Of a stretch of 64,000 bases of DNA, positions 55,363 through 64,000 are shown piece by piece. The notes under the pieces are model-generated. The model had not been told where the DNA came from. It ran no database searches and saw only the letters and a program-made list of their open reading frames with translations. Position 1 is the stretch's first letter; every line of letters starts with the position of its first letter. The translations under genes were made by a program, and so were the position numbers. The stretch comes from Alphaproteobacteria bacterium (GTDB taxonomy: Bacteria > Pseudomonadota > Alphaproteobacteria > UBA6615), in the NCBI GenBank assembly GCA_039980135.1, contig JBDXCV010000003.1, forward strand, positions 963,458 through 1,027,457, in the 5' to 3' direction.

Positions 55363-55704
55363 CTGGCTCTCGTCGAAGAATCCCTGGACGAAGACAAGGC
55401 CGACGACATCAAGGTCGTACCCCTCGTCGGTAAATCGGACATCGCAGACTTTATGGTCGTCGCCAGCGGCACGTCATCGCGTCGGCTGGACTCGATCACG
55501 GAGCATCTCATGGCGCGACTCAAATCCGCTGGCGTGAAGGATACCCACGCCGAAGGGCGGCGTTCGGGCGAATGGGTCCTGGTGGATGCGGGTGACGTCA
55601 TCGTCCATCTGTTTCGACCGGAATCCCGCGAGCATTATGCCATCGAGAAATTGTGGGAAGCCGAGTTCCAGAGCGCGGCCTCGCAGGAGGCGATGCCTGC
55701 CTGA
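55363..55704 (+). CDS. rsfS: Ribosome silencing factor RsfS
   Basis: This binds ribosomal protein L14 and blocks subunit joining in starvation. The family core GKSDIADFMVVASGTSSR, then GRRSGEWVLVDAGDVIVHLF and REHYAIEKLW, are clear. The first ATG in frame (55453) lies inside the core, so the real start is upstream. The frame is open from 55294, but it contains no ATG, GTG or TTG there; CTG at 55363 with GGAGG at 55353-55357 is the best candidate and gives 113 residues. A well-spaced GGAGG-TTG (55295) exists in another frame but stops after 7 codons, so a one-base frameshift is possible. Confidence 0.85.
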   Translation: MALVEESLDEDKADDIKVVPLVGKSDIADFMVVASGTSSRRLDSITEHLMARLKSAGVKDTHAEGRRSGEWVLVDAGDVIVHLFRPESREHYAIEKLWEAEFQSAASQEAMPA

Positions 55705-55719
55705 CAGCGGAGGCTGGCA

Positions 55720-56181
55720 TTGCAGATAATGATCGGCGCGATCGGCCGCCTGCGGGCGGGACCCGAGGCCGCGCTCCTTGACCATTTTCGAAAGCGGATC
55801 ACCGCGTGGCCAGTGGAGCTGCGCGAGTTTGAACTGAAGCGCAAGGTTGCGCCCGACCATGTATCGGACGCGGAGGGGGAATTGCTGCTCGCCGCGATCC
55901 CTGATGGCGCCCATGTCATTGTCCTCGATGAGACCGGCAAATTGTCGACCAGCGCCGGTATCGCGCGCGATATGTCCGACCTGCAGGATTCCGGCTGCCG
56001 GAACCTGGTGTTCCTGATCGGCGGGGCGGACGGGCACGGGGATGACGTGCGCGCGCGGGCCGATAGAATGATCGCGTTCGGCCGCAACACCTGGCCGCAT
56101 ATGTTGATGCGAACGCTGCTCGTCGAGCAGATATACCGCGCCCAGCAAATTATTGCCCGGCACCCTTATCATCGGGCCTGA
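55720..56181 (+). CDS. rlmH: 23S rRNA (pseudouridine1915-N3)-methyltransferase RlmH
   Basis: This SPOUT-class methyltransferase of 153 residues modifies the helix 69 loop of 23S rRNA. The SAM-binding knot is represented by FLIGGADGHGDDV, and the C-terminus ends IARHPYHRA, the hallmark of the family. TTG at 55720 is preferred over ATG at 55729 because GGAGG at 55709-55713 is correctly spaced only for the TTG. Confidence 0.94.
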   Translation: MQIMIGAIGRLRAGPEAALLDHFRKRITAWPVELREFELKRKVAPDHVSDAEGELLLAAIPDGAHVIVLDETGKLSTSAGIARDMSDLQDSGCRNLVFLIGGADGHGDDVRARADRMIAFGRNTWPHMLMRTLLVEQIYRAQQIIARHPYHRA

Positions 56182-56277
56182 ATCCTATCCTTGCGTGGTG
56201 CTGGCGAACCGCGCTCGAATCGGGCAAAACGACGCGCATACGGACGTGTCAAACCGCACAGACATAAGGGATTGCGG

Positions 56278-56919
56278 ATGAACTATCTGATCATCATGCG
56301 CCACGGCCAGAGCCAGTGGAATTTGGAGAACCGTTTCACCGGCTGGGAAGATGTCGATCTGACCCCGGCGGGCGAGGATGAAGCCCGGCATGCCGGCACG
56401 CTGTTGAAGGGTTTTCCCATCGATGCGGTGTATTCCTCGACTCTCAAACGAGCGCGACGGACCGTTGAAATGGCGCTCGATTCCGCGGCCGGGGCGGGCG
56501 CCGACCTGTCGGCGCTGCGTGCCGGGGATGGCTGGAACATCACCCGCGACGATGCGCTGCGCGAGCGCCACTATGGTGACCTCGTTGGGCTGAACAAGGC
56601 CGAGACCGCCGAGAAATTCGGTGACGAGCAGGTCCATCTCTGGCGGCGCGGTTTCGAAGTCCGCCCGCCCAACGGCGAAAGCCTCGCCGACGTGGTCGAG
56701 CGGGTGCGTCCGTACTACGAAGGCGAAATCGAACCGCTGGTGCGCAGCGGCAAGAATGTGCTGGTCTCGGCGCATGGCAACAGTCTGCGTGCGCTCTTGC
56801 TCATTCTGGGCGAGTATACGGCTGACGAAATCACCGGCGTGGAATTGCCGACCGGCAGGCCGCTGGTGTTCGAGTTCATCGATGGCGCCAAACAGAAGAG
56901 TTACTATCTCGGCGAGTAG
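56278..56919 (+). CDS. gpmA: 2,3-bisphosphoglycerate-dependent phosphoglycerate mutase GpmA
   Basis: This glycolytic enzyme of 213 residues belongs to the histidine phosphatase superfamily. The phosphorylated histidine is in IIMRHGQSQWN (His9); NRFTGWEDVDLT, RERHYGDLVGLNK and VSAHGNSLRALL complete the active site. The ATG at 56278 follows AAGGG. In many relatives with this gene order the slot before envC holds the unrelated cofactor-independent GpmI, so this may be a non-orthologous replacement. Confidence 0.95.
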   Translation: MNYLIIMRHGQSQWNLENRFTGWEDVDLTPAGEDEARHAGTLLKGFPIDAVYSSTLKRARRTVEMALDSAAGAGADLSALRAGDGWNITRDDALRERHYGDLVGLNKAETAEKFGDEQVHLWRRGFEVRPPNGESLADVVERVRPYYEGEIEPLVRSGKNVLVSAHGNSLRALLLILGEYTADEITGVELPTGRPLVFEFIDGAKQKSYYLGE

Positions 56920-56932
56920 GCAGGGATACCGC

Positions 56933-58234
56933 ATGGGCCGCGTCTTGTGGGGCGCGGTCGTCATGACGTTTGTCGGCGTTATCGCGGTCGACCCTGCAAC
57001 GAATGATGCCCTTGCGCAGTCCGGTGAACCCGATGCGGTGGAAGGGCGCCTCGAATCGGTCCGCGAGGCAATTGAGGCCGATCGGAAGTCGGCCGACGCT
57101 CTGGCCCGGGCCGCCGAAGTCCAGGCGCGTGAACTCCAATCCCTTCGGGCCGAACTCCGCGCCGCCGCGCGCGCCGTGCAATCCCACGAAGCGGCTCTCG
57201 ATACGATCGAAACTGAGCTTGCCGTGCTCCGCGGCGATGCCGCACGCAAGGAAGGCACGCTTGAGCGCCGTCGTGCGCAGCTCGACGGCACCCTGGCCGC
57301 GCTGCAACGCCTGTCCCTGCGCCCCACGGCGGCCCTGCTGGTCAGTCCCGGTGACCCGAACGACGTTGTCCGCAGCGGGTTGCTGTTGCGCACTGCGGTA
57401 CCGGAGATCGAGCGCCAGGCCCGAATTCTGCGCGACGATATCGCTGAACTCGCCGCGTTGCGGAACAGGATTGAACTGCGACGCGGCGCTCTGCAGCAGG
57501 CGGCGGTCGATCTCAATCGCGATCGGGGCCGGCTGGAAGCCCTGTCGAAGACCAAGAACGACATCCTGCAGCAGACCCGCGGTGCCCGGTCCGCGGCCGA
57601 TGCGCGGGTCTCCGAGTTGCGCCGGGAGGCGCAGACGCTTGAAGAATTGTTGTCACGTCTGCGTGACAGGACAGCTGCCGCGGCCCCTCAACCGCGGCCC
57701 CGGCCGGGCTCTCCGCCGGCGGATTTCGTGACGCCGACACTGGCGCCGTCTGGTCCGTCGATCGCCTCGGCACGCGGAAACCTGACGCCACCGGCCCATG
57801 GCCGGGTGATTCAGGGCTTCGGAGACGAGACCGATGCGGGCCCGCGTGCGCGCGGCGTTACCTGGCAAACCCGGGCCGAGGCGTCAGTGGTGGCGCCCTG
57901 GGACGGCCGGATCGCGTTTGCCGGGCCGTTTCGGCGCTTCGGGCAAATCTTGATCATCGATCATGGCGAGGGATATCATACACTTATCGCCGGGCTGGGG
58001 CGCATCGAGGCGGAGGTTGGCCAATGGGTCCTCGCGGGAGAACCGCTGGGCCGTACGGTCGACGGCTCAAATCAGCCTCAGGGCGCCGGCGAGGGCACGA
58101 AAAGCGGGGGGCAGGCCGCGAGGGCCGAAAACCGATCGAGCGGGTCGAAGCTCTATGTTGAGCTCCGCCACGACGGAGAACCGATTAACCCGTTGCCCTG
58201 GTTGGCAGCGCAAACGAACAGGACACAAGGCTAA
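56933..58234 (+). CDS. envC: Murein hydrolase activator EnvC-like (coiled coil plus degenerate LytM)
   Basis: This 433-residue periplasmic protein begins with a signal peptide (about residues 1-31, ending ALAQS), followed by a long coiled coil (about 35-245) rich in Glu, Arg and Ala heptads, and a C-terminal LytM/M23 domain (about 285-425). The zinc ligands of active M23 enzymes are missing: the HxxxD position reads GVTWQT, and HxH is replaced by YVELRHDG. This matches EnvC, which activates amidases at the division septum rather than cutting murein itself. The stop overlaps ctpA in TAATG. Confidence 0.9.
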   Translation: MGRVLWGAVVMTFVGVIAVDPATNDALAQSGEPDAVEGRLESVREAIEADRKSADALARAAEVQARELQSLRAELRAAARAVQSHEAALDTIETELAVLRGDAARKEGTLERRRAQLDGTLAALQRLSLRPTAALLVSPGDPNDVVRSGLLLRTAVPEIERQARILRDDIAELAALRNRIELRRGALQQAAVDLNRDRGRLEALSKTKNDILQQTRGARSAADARVSELRREAQTLEELLSRLRDRTAAAAPQPRPRPGSPPADFVTPTLAPSGPSIASARGNLTPPAHGRVIQGFGDETDAGPRARGVTWQTRAEASVVAPWDGRIAFAGPFRRFGQILIIDHGEGYHTLIAGLGRIEAEVGQWVLAGEPLGRTVDGSNQPQGAGEGTKSGGQAARAENRSSGSKLYVELRHDGEPINPLPWLAAQTNRTQG

Positions 58235-59502
58235 TGCGCAAACTGATTACCGCGTTCGCATTTTCGGCGATGCTTATCTCCGTTCCCGCCGCCGCGATTG
58301 CCGCGGAATCCGACGAGGAAACATTCCGCCAGCTCGAGTTGTTCGGCGACATCTTCGAGCGCGTGCGTTCCCAGTATGTCGACGAGACCGAAGACGGCGA
58401 TCTCATCGAGGCGGCGATCAACGGGATGCTGCAATCCCTCGATCCCCATTCGAGCTACCTGAACGAGGATAATTTCCGCGACATGCAGGTGCAGACCCGA
58501 GGCGAGTTCGGCGGTCTGGGCATCGAAGTCACGATGGAGCAGGGCTTTGTCCGGGTGGTATCTCCGATCGATGAAACCCCGGCGGCGCGCGCAGGTATCG
58601 AGGCGGGTGATTTCATTACCCATCTGGATGGCGAGACGGTGCTTGGGCTGACCCTTTCCGAGGCGGTCGACAAGATGCGCGGGCGTATCGGGTCGGATAT
58701 CAAGCTGACGATCCGGCGCGAAGGCGTCGATCCCTTCGATGTCGCGGTCACGCGGGATGTCGTCCGCATCAAGTCGGTACGCAGCCGGGTCGAGGGCAGA
58801 GTTGGCTACGTCCGCATCACCACGTTCAACGAGCAGACCAGTGACGGCCTTGAGGCCGCCATGGCAGACATCAAGCAGGAACTGGGTGACGAGTTGATTG
58901 GTATCGTTCTCGACCTGCGGCGCAACCCCGGTGGCCTGCTCAATCAGGCTGTACAGGTTTCCGACGCGTTTCTGGACCGCGGCGAGATTGTCTCGACCCG
59001 GGGGCGCGAAAAGGACGATTCGCAGCGCTTCAACGCGCGTGAGGGCGATCTCGCGAATGGATTGCCGATGGTGGTCCTGATCAACCGCGGTTCGGCCTCG
59101 GCATCGGAGATCGTCGCCGGCGCCCTGCAGGATCACAAGCGCGCGGTCGTCATGGGAACCGAGAGCTTCGGCAAGGGGTCTGTGCAGACGATCATGCCCA
59201 TTCCGGGCCATGGCGCGATGCGCCTGACGACGGCGGCTTATTTCACGCCGAGCGGGCGCTCGATCCAGCAGACGGGCATCACGCCGGACATCAAGGTCGA
59301 GCAGGCGAGGATCGAAACCCAGAACGTGCAACAGGGGCCGCGTGAGAGGGACCTGCGCAATGCGCGCGACAATGAGGGATTGGATCGCGAAGGTGACGCC
59401 GATGGGGTGGTCGAGACAACCGCGCAGCAGGATTATCAGCTTGCCCGTGCGCTCGATCTCCTGAAGGGCATCGCGACCTACAATGTCCGGGCGACGAACT
59501 AG
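58234..59502 (+). CDS. ctpA: C-terminal processing protease CtpA (S41 family)
   Basis: This is a 422-residue periplasmic serine protease. The signal peptide is about residues 1-23 (ending AIAAE), and the PDZ domain, from GGLGIEVTMEQGFVRV, is near residues 92-170. The catalytic dyad is Ser289 (GSASASEIVAG) and Lys314 (ESFGKGSVQ). It is translationally coupled to envC. A lipoprotein such as NlpI/LbcA often delivers substrates, but none is visible here. The C-terminal region is charged and of low similarity. Confidence 0.95.
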   Translation: MRKLITAFAFSAMLISVPAAAIAAESDEETFRQLELFGDIFERVRSQYVDETEDGDLIEAAINGMLQSLDPHSSYLNEDNFRDMQVQTRGEFGGLGIEVTMEQGFVRVVSPIDETPAARAGIEAGDFITHLDGETVLGLTLSEAVDKMRGRIGSDIKLTIRREGVDPFDVAVTRDVVRIKSVRSRVEGRVGYVRITTFNEQTSDGLEAAMADIKQELGDELIGIVLDLRRNPGGLLNQAVQVSDAFLDRGEIVSTRGREKDDSQRFNAREGDLANGLPMVVLINRGSASASEIVAGALQDHKRAVVMGTESFGKGSVQTIMPIPGHGAMRLTTAAYFTPSGRSIQQTGITPDIKVEQARIETQNVQQGPRERDLRNARDNEGLDREGDADGVVETTAQQDYQLARALDLLKGIATYNVRATN

Positions 59503-59526
59503 GCAATCCGGGGTACGGATCAAGGT

Positions 59527-60846
59527 ATGAGCGAGGAATTCGCCGAACCGGCGTTCCGATTGAACTGGCGTGTAATTCTACCGTCTGCCGTTGCCCTCAC
59601 GCTCTTTGTTGTGTTGGCCGGATTGATCGCTGCGGTCGTGGTCGGCATCACGGCCGATCCGCCGGAAGAGCCGGAGATCGCGGCGGCGCAGCCGCCAGCA
59701 GCGACGACACCTGAAGCTGCACCGGATGAGCTTGCGGGGCAGGCCGAACCGGCGCCGGCAGACCAGGCCGCCGCCCCTGCGGAGACGGCCCCCGCCGTGG
59801 CGAGCCCGGATATGTCTGCTGGCACAGCTGACGCGCAATCGACCGAGCCGACGCCGGATGTGACCGCCGGGGATGTGGCGGTGCAGAGCGAGGCGCCTGC
59901 GCCTGAACCGGCCGCCGAACCCGCTGCCGCACCGACCGTCGGCAAGCCGCCGGAAGAGCCTACCGAAACCGCCGCGGCGACGCCGCCCGCCGTGCCGAAA
60001 CCGCCAAATGTTCTGCCCCGCGCGCAGACCGGCGGCGGTCTTCGCCCGGCCCCCGACCCGGCATTGATCGAACAGTCGAGCTTCGGCCCCTTGCCCCGGA
60101 TCGGTGCGAACGGACGCGAGCCATGGCAGGCCTATGCGCGGCCGGTGCCCGGTGGCGATGATCGCCCCCGTGTTGCCGTTATTCTCAGTGGGCTCGGGCT
60201 TTCGAGCGCGGCGACCGAAGCCGCAATTCAGGGCCTGCCGGGAGAGGTCACGCTCGCATTTCAGCCTTTTGCCGACAATATCCAGCAATGGATCAGGCTC
60301 GCGCGTGCGGCGGGGCATGAGGTGTTGCTCAATCTGCCCATGGAGCCGGTCGATTTCCCGGCGAACGATCCTGGCCCGCGTGCGCTTTTCGTAACCCTGT
60401 CACCCGACGAGAACGAGGAGCGGCTGCGTTGGGCGCTGTCGCGCGTGACCGGCTATGTGGGAGTGGTCAACCATATGGGGTCGCGGTTCACGACCTCGCG
60501 TGAGGCGATGCAGCCCATCCTGGCCGAGATCAAGGCGCGGGGGCTGCTCTATGTCGATGCGCGTTCTTCGGCCCGCAGTATTGCCACGGTGATGGCGACG
60601 CAGATGCAGGTTCCCCGTGCGATCAATGACCGTTTTCTGGATTCGCGTGAGGTCTCGCGCGTGACAATCGATGCGCGGCTGATAGAGCTTGAACGGATCG
60701 CCAAGGATGCGGGTGTCTCGATTGCCATCGGGCAGGCATTTCCGGTCACGATCGAGCGTGTGCGTGAATGGGCCCAGACCCTGGAAGGCAAGGGCCTGGC
60801 CCTGGTGCCGGTGTCTGCGGTGGTGAATACGCAGGCCGACCGGTGA
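59527..60846 (+). CDS. Divergent polysaccharide deacetylase family protein (YibQ-like)
   Basis: This 439-residue protein has one N-terminal membrane anchor (about residues 16-41), a long Pro/Ala/Glu-rich linker (about 45-180), and a C-terminal NodB-related domain (about 205-430) beginning PRVAVILSGLGLS. Segments LNLPMEPVDFP, VNHMGSRFTTS and YVDARSSARS match the divergent deacetylase family that usually follows ctpA. The domain is periplasmic and probably acts on envelope polysaccharide, but activity is unproven. Confidence 0.88.
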   Translation: MSEEFAEPAFRLNWRVILPSAVALTLFVVLAGLIAAVVVGITADPPEEPEIAAAQPPAATTPEAAPDELAGQAEPAPADQAAAPAETAPAVASPDMSAGTADAQSTEPTPDVTAGDVAVQSEAPAPEPAAEPAAAPTVGKPPEEPTETAAATPPAVPKPPNVLPRAQTGGGLRPAPDPALIEQSSFGPLPRIGANGREPWQAYARPVPGGDDRPRVAVILSGLGLSSAATEAAIQGLPGEVTLAFQPFADNIQQWIRLARAAGHEVLLNLPMEPVDFPANDPGPRALFVTLSPDENEERLRWALSRVTGYVGVVNHMGSRFTTSREAMQPILAEIKARGLLYVDARSSARSIATVMATQMQVPRAINDRFLDSREVSRVTIDARLIELERIAKDAGVSIAIGQAFPVTIERVREWAQTLEGKGLALVPVSAVVNTQADR

Positions 60847-61331
60847 GCGCACTGGTCGCGACCGACGCCGACGCGGAATTCTATCGTCCGTGTGCCGGGG
60901 TCATGCTGGTCAATGGCGAAGGCCGGATATGGGTCGGTGAGCGCAATGATTTTCCCGGGGCCTGGCAGATGCCCCAGGGCGGCATCGATGCCGGCGAAGA
61001 CCCGCGCCTGGCGGCCCTGCGCGAACTGGCCGAGGAAACCAGCGTCTCGAATGTCACCCTCCTGGCCGAGGCGCCGCACTGGCTCAAATATGATTTGCCG
61101 GCGGATCTGGCCGGGCGGGCCTGGAAGGGGCGATGGCGTGGCCAGATGCAGAAATGGTTCGCCTTTCGCCATCTCGGAGGCGATTCGGAGATCGACGTGA
61201 GCGGTGTGGAATCACCCGAATTCGCGCGCTGGCAATGGGTCGACCTCGACGAGGTTCCGCAGCTCATCGTCGAATTCAAACGCCCGGTGTACGAGACGCT
61301 GGCGGAGACCTTCCGGCCCTATATCGGCTGA
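60843..61331 (+). CDS. rppH: RNA 5'-pyrophosphohydrolase RppH
   Basis: This Nudix hydrolase of 162 residues removes pyrophosphate from 5' ends of mRNA and starts decay. The Nudix box runs from GGIDAGEDPRL to ALRELAEET (about residues 41-62) and fits Gx5Ex7REUxEExGU. The invariant surroundings AWQMPQGG and the later KWFAFRH are present. The GTG start overlaps the stop of the deacetylase gene (GTGA). Its 3' end overlaps the convergent gene at 61319 by 13 bases. Confidence 0.94.
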   Translation: MSALVATDADAEFYRPCAGVMLVNGEGRIWVGERNDFPGAWQMPQGGIDAGEDPRLAALRELAEETSVSNVTLLAEAPHWLKYDLPADLAGRAWKGRWRGQMQKWFAFRHLGGDSEIDVSGVESPEFARWQWVDLDEVPQLIVEFKRPVYETLAETFRPYIG

Positions 61332-62167
61332 GTGCCCGCGGTCGCCGGTTCGTCGCGATTGTTGGCGCGCAGGTTCATGAACCAGCAAGTGACGCGTGCA
61401 ATCCAGTTGGCGATCTTGCCATGGGGTGAAAAGCCGACGGCCTTGAAAATCAAGGTCACCGCGCGTTCGACATGGTGGGTCTCGTAAAACCCATAGGCGC
61501 GTGACATATAGGCGCGAATGCACCGTTTGCGGTTATACGGTTCGCCATTGTTGTTCGCGGCGTAATAGGCGTAGGCGAGTTCGTCGTCTTCGCTCTCGCC
61601 GATCCGGCCGATTCCGACCATGAGCCGCTTGATTTTGCCCAGCCGCTCGATCGTCCGGTAGCGCTCCATATGGGTATAGAACAGCTTGTAGTGCCGGATT
61701 TCGTCCTGGGCGATGTAGCGGCAGATTTCCCGCAACACGGGTTCGTCGGTCGCTTCACGCAGCGCGGTGTAATAAGACGATGTCCCGACTTCGACCATGC
61801 ACCGCGCGACCAGCTCGCCACAGCGCGTGCCGCGGACGGATTCTTCCGCGGCCATGGGCAACTGTATTTTCTTCGAGAAATCCGCAAACCGGGTTTCGAA
61901 ATCGAAATCGGGGTCGGCGATCTGTGCCCAGCGTGACAGCACCTGACCATGCTGGACCTCTTCGAGCGACCAGCGCCGTGCGGCGTTCTGGAACTCCGGG
62001 TCGTCGTTGAAGACGTTGCACAGATAGTCGGCGTAGGTATCGCCATTATATTCGACCATCGCAGCCGCCTTGACGATACGGAGCATTTCCGGATCGACCT
62101 TCGACGGGTCGAACCGGTCCCACGGGATATCGTCGGGTGTCCAATGTCTGCTCTGATCTTCGATCAT
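61319..62167 (-). CDS. Ferritin-like diiron protein, function unknown
   Basis: This is a 282-residue mostly helical protein. A full diiron ligand set of the ferritin-like superfamily is visible: Glu39 (MVEYNGD), Glu70 and His73 (EEVQHG), Glu126 (MVEVGTS), Glu156 and His159 (DEIRHYK). The arrangement suggests an oxidase, desaturase or hydroxylase rather than iron storage. The C-terminal part is basic and includes a hydrophobic segment (IANWIARVTCWFMNL). It is separated from atpC by 121 bases and is convergent with rppH. Confidence 0.8.
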   Translation of the reverse strand: MIEDQSRHWTPDDIPWDRFDPSKVDPEMLRIVKAAAMVEYNGDTYADYLCNVFNDDPEFQNAARRWSLEEVQHGQVLSRWAQIADPDFDFETRFADFSKKIQLPMAAEESVRGTRCGELVARCMVEVGTSSYYTALREATDEPVLREICRYIAQDEIRHYKLFYTHMERYRTIERLGKIKRLMVGIGRIGESEDDELAYAYYAANNNGEPYNRKRCIRAYMSRAYGFYETHHVERAVTLIFKAVGFSPHGKIANWIARVTCWFMNLRANNRDEPATAGTQPI

Positions 62168-62288
62168 GACGTCACATCAACGATTGGCATACGGACCCCA
62201 CGATCCGCGATACCATTATATATCGTCGGAATCGTCTCGCAGTCAAAACCCTGTGCACAGAAGTGCAAATTTGGGCAATTTGTTGATT

Positions 62289-62711
62289 CTACTGGTAAAC
62301 CAGATTGTCGAGCGAGGTGAGTTTTGCACGGGCCGTGGCCGCACGCGCCTCTGCCAGGGCCAACTGGGCCTCGTCGCTGCCCGCGTCACGAATATCTTCA
62401 TTCGCGTCCTGCAGGTCTTTCTCGACGCCCGATCGGTCGATCTCGTCGAGCGGGATGGCTTCCTCGGCCAACACCGTGCACCGCGCGGTCGTGACCTCGG
62501 CAAACCCGCCGGCCACGAAGATACGCGATTTCACCGAACCACCCTCAAACACATGGATCACGCCGGGACGAACGGTCGAAATCATCGGGGCGTGGCCCGG
62601 CAGGACACCGAAGTCGCCCTCGGCGCCGGGCACCACCACCATCTCGACATCGTCCGAGAGCAACAGCTTCTCGGGTGAAACAAGTTCGAACTGAACCGCG
62701 TTGTCCGCCAC
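62289..62711 (-). CDS. atpC: ATP synthase epsilon subunit AtpC
   Basis: This 140-residue epsilon subunit of F1 has the N-terminal beta-sandwich (VQFELVSPEKLLLSDDVEMVVVPGAEGDFGVLPGHAPM, split here as recognisable blocks FELVSPEKLL and GDFGVLPGHAPM) and a C-terminal helical hairpin from about residue 90. It couples rotation and inhibits ATP hydrolysis. It lies 21 bases after atpD and is the last gene of the atp operon. Confidence 0.95.
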   Translation of the reverse strand: MADNAVQFELVSPEKLLLSDDVEMVVVPGAEGDFGVLPGHAPMISTVRPGVIHVFEGGSVKSRIFVAGGFAEVTTARCTVLAEEAIPLDEIDRSGVEKDLQDANEDIRDAGSDEAQLALAEARAATARAKLTSLDNLVYQ

Positions 62712-62732
62712 GCGCTATCTCCCGCTTGGCCG

Positions 62733-64000
<1,268 letters not shown>

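Noticed and set aside
56933..58234. Active M23 endopeptidase
   Set aside because: The HxxxD and HxH zinc ligands are replaced in the LytM domain, so it is better read as an EnvC-like activator.

Overview
The window is GC-rich, densely coded bacterial DNA of alphaproteobacterial, probably Rhodospirillales-like, character. The evidence is gene order rather than a marker gene: rplU-rpmA-obgE-proB-proA-nadD-rsfS-rlmH-envC-ctpA-deacetylase-rppH next to the atp operon is a typical alphaproteobacterial housekeeping block, and the rest is rich in ABC, TRAP and tripartite (TTT) uptake systems with hydantoinase-type catabolic genes. No phage, insertion sequence, CRISPR array or rRNA was seen.

Region 1 (1-11018) is a complete nitrogen-scavenging block on the plus strand: urea ABC transporter urtABCDE followed by urease ureDABCEFG and a miniature HupE/UreJ-like protein. 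A good sigma-54 promoter (41-56) precedes urtA, so nitrogen-limitation (NtrC-type) control is likely. Region 2 (11034-18862) holds an orphan molybdopterin hydroxylase large subunit, an aldo/keto reductase, an MFS transporter and three hydrolase-like proteins with signal peptides. Region 3 (18875-26887) holds a hydantoinase pair (HyuA/HyuB) divergent from an N-carbamoylsarcosine-amidase-like enzyme, a crotonase with an aryl-CoA synthetase (feruloyl-CoA-synthase-like), and an unusual uracil phosphoribosyltransferase paralogue. Region 4 (26911-34016) has a SnoaL-like protein, a small basic protein, an M3 peptidase, an isopropylmalate/tartrate-type dehydrogenase and a TRAP transporter.

Region 5 (34323-37514) is the most interesting part: an alpha/beta hydrolase, an NmrA-like protein, a cupin, and a carboxymuconolactone-decarboxylase/AhpD-family gene interrupted by an in-frame TGA (37107-37109) exactly where the second cysteine of the CxxC redox motif belongs. 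A hairpin with a GGUC apical loop starts 13 bases after the TGA. This looks like a selenoprotein (CxxU) that ordinary gene calling splits in two. A cysteine-containing homologue lies 10 kb away (47814-48479) and aligns on both sides of the TGA.

Region 6 (37785-48479) is a LysR regulator, a second HyuA/HyuB pair, a TctCBA transporter, a fumarylacetoacetate-hydrolase-family enzyme, a Gfo/Idh/MocA oxidoreductase and the cysteine CMD protein. Region 7 (48848-64000) is the housekeeping block: tRNA-Ser(CGA), ribosomal proteins L21 (with a long Lys/Ala/Pro tail) and L27, ObgE, proline biosynthesis, NadD, RsfS, RlmH, GpmA, cell-envelope proteins, RppH, a diiron ferritin-like protein, and the 3' end of the ATP synthase operon.

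A cross-cutting pattern: all three transporter operons that begin with a substrate-binding-protein gene (urtA, dctP, tctC) have a strong GC hairpin without a U-tract between that gene and the permease genes.
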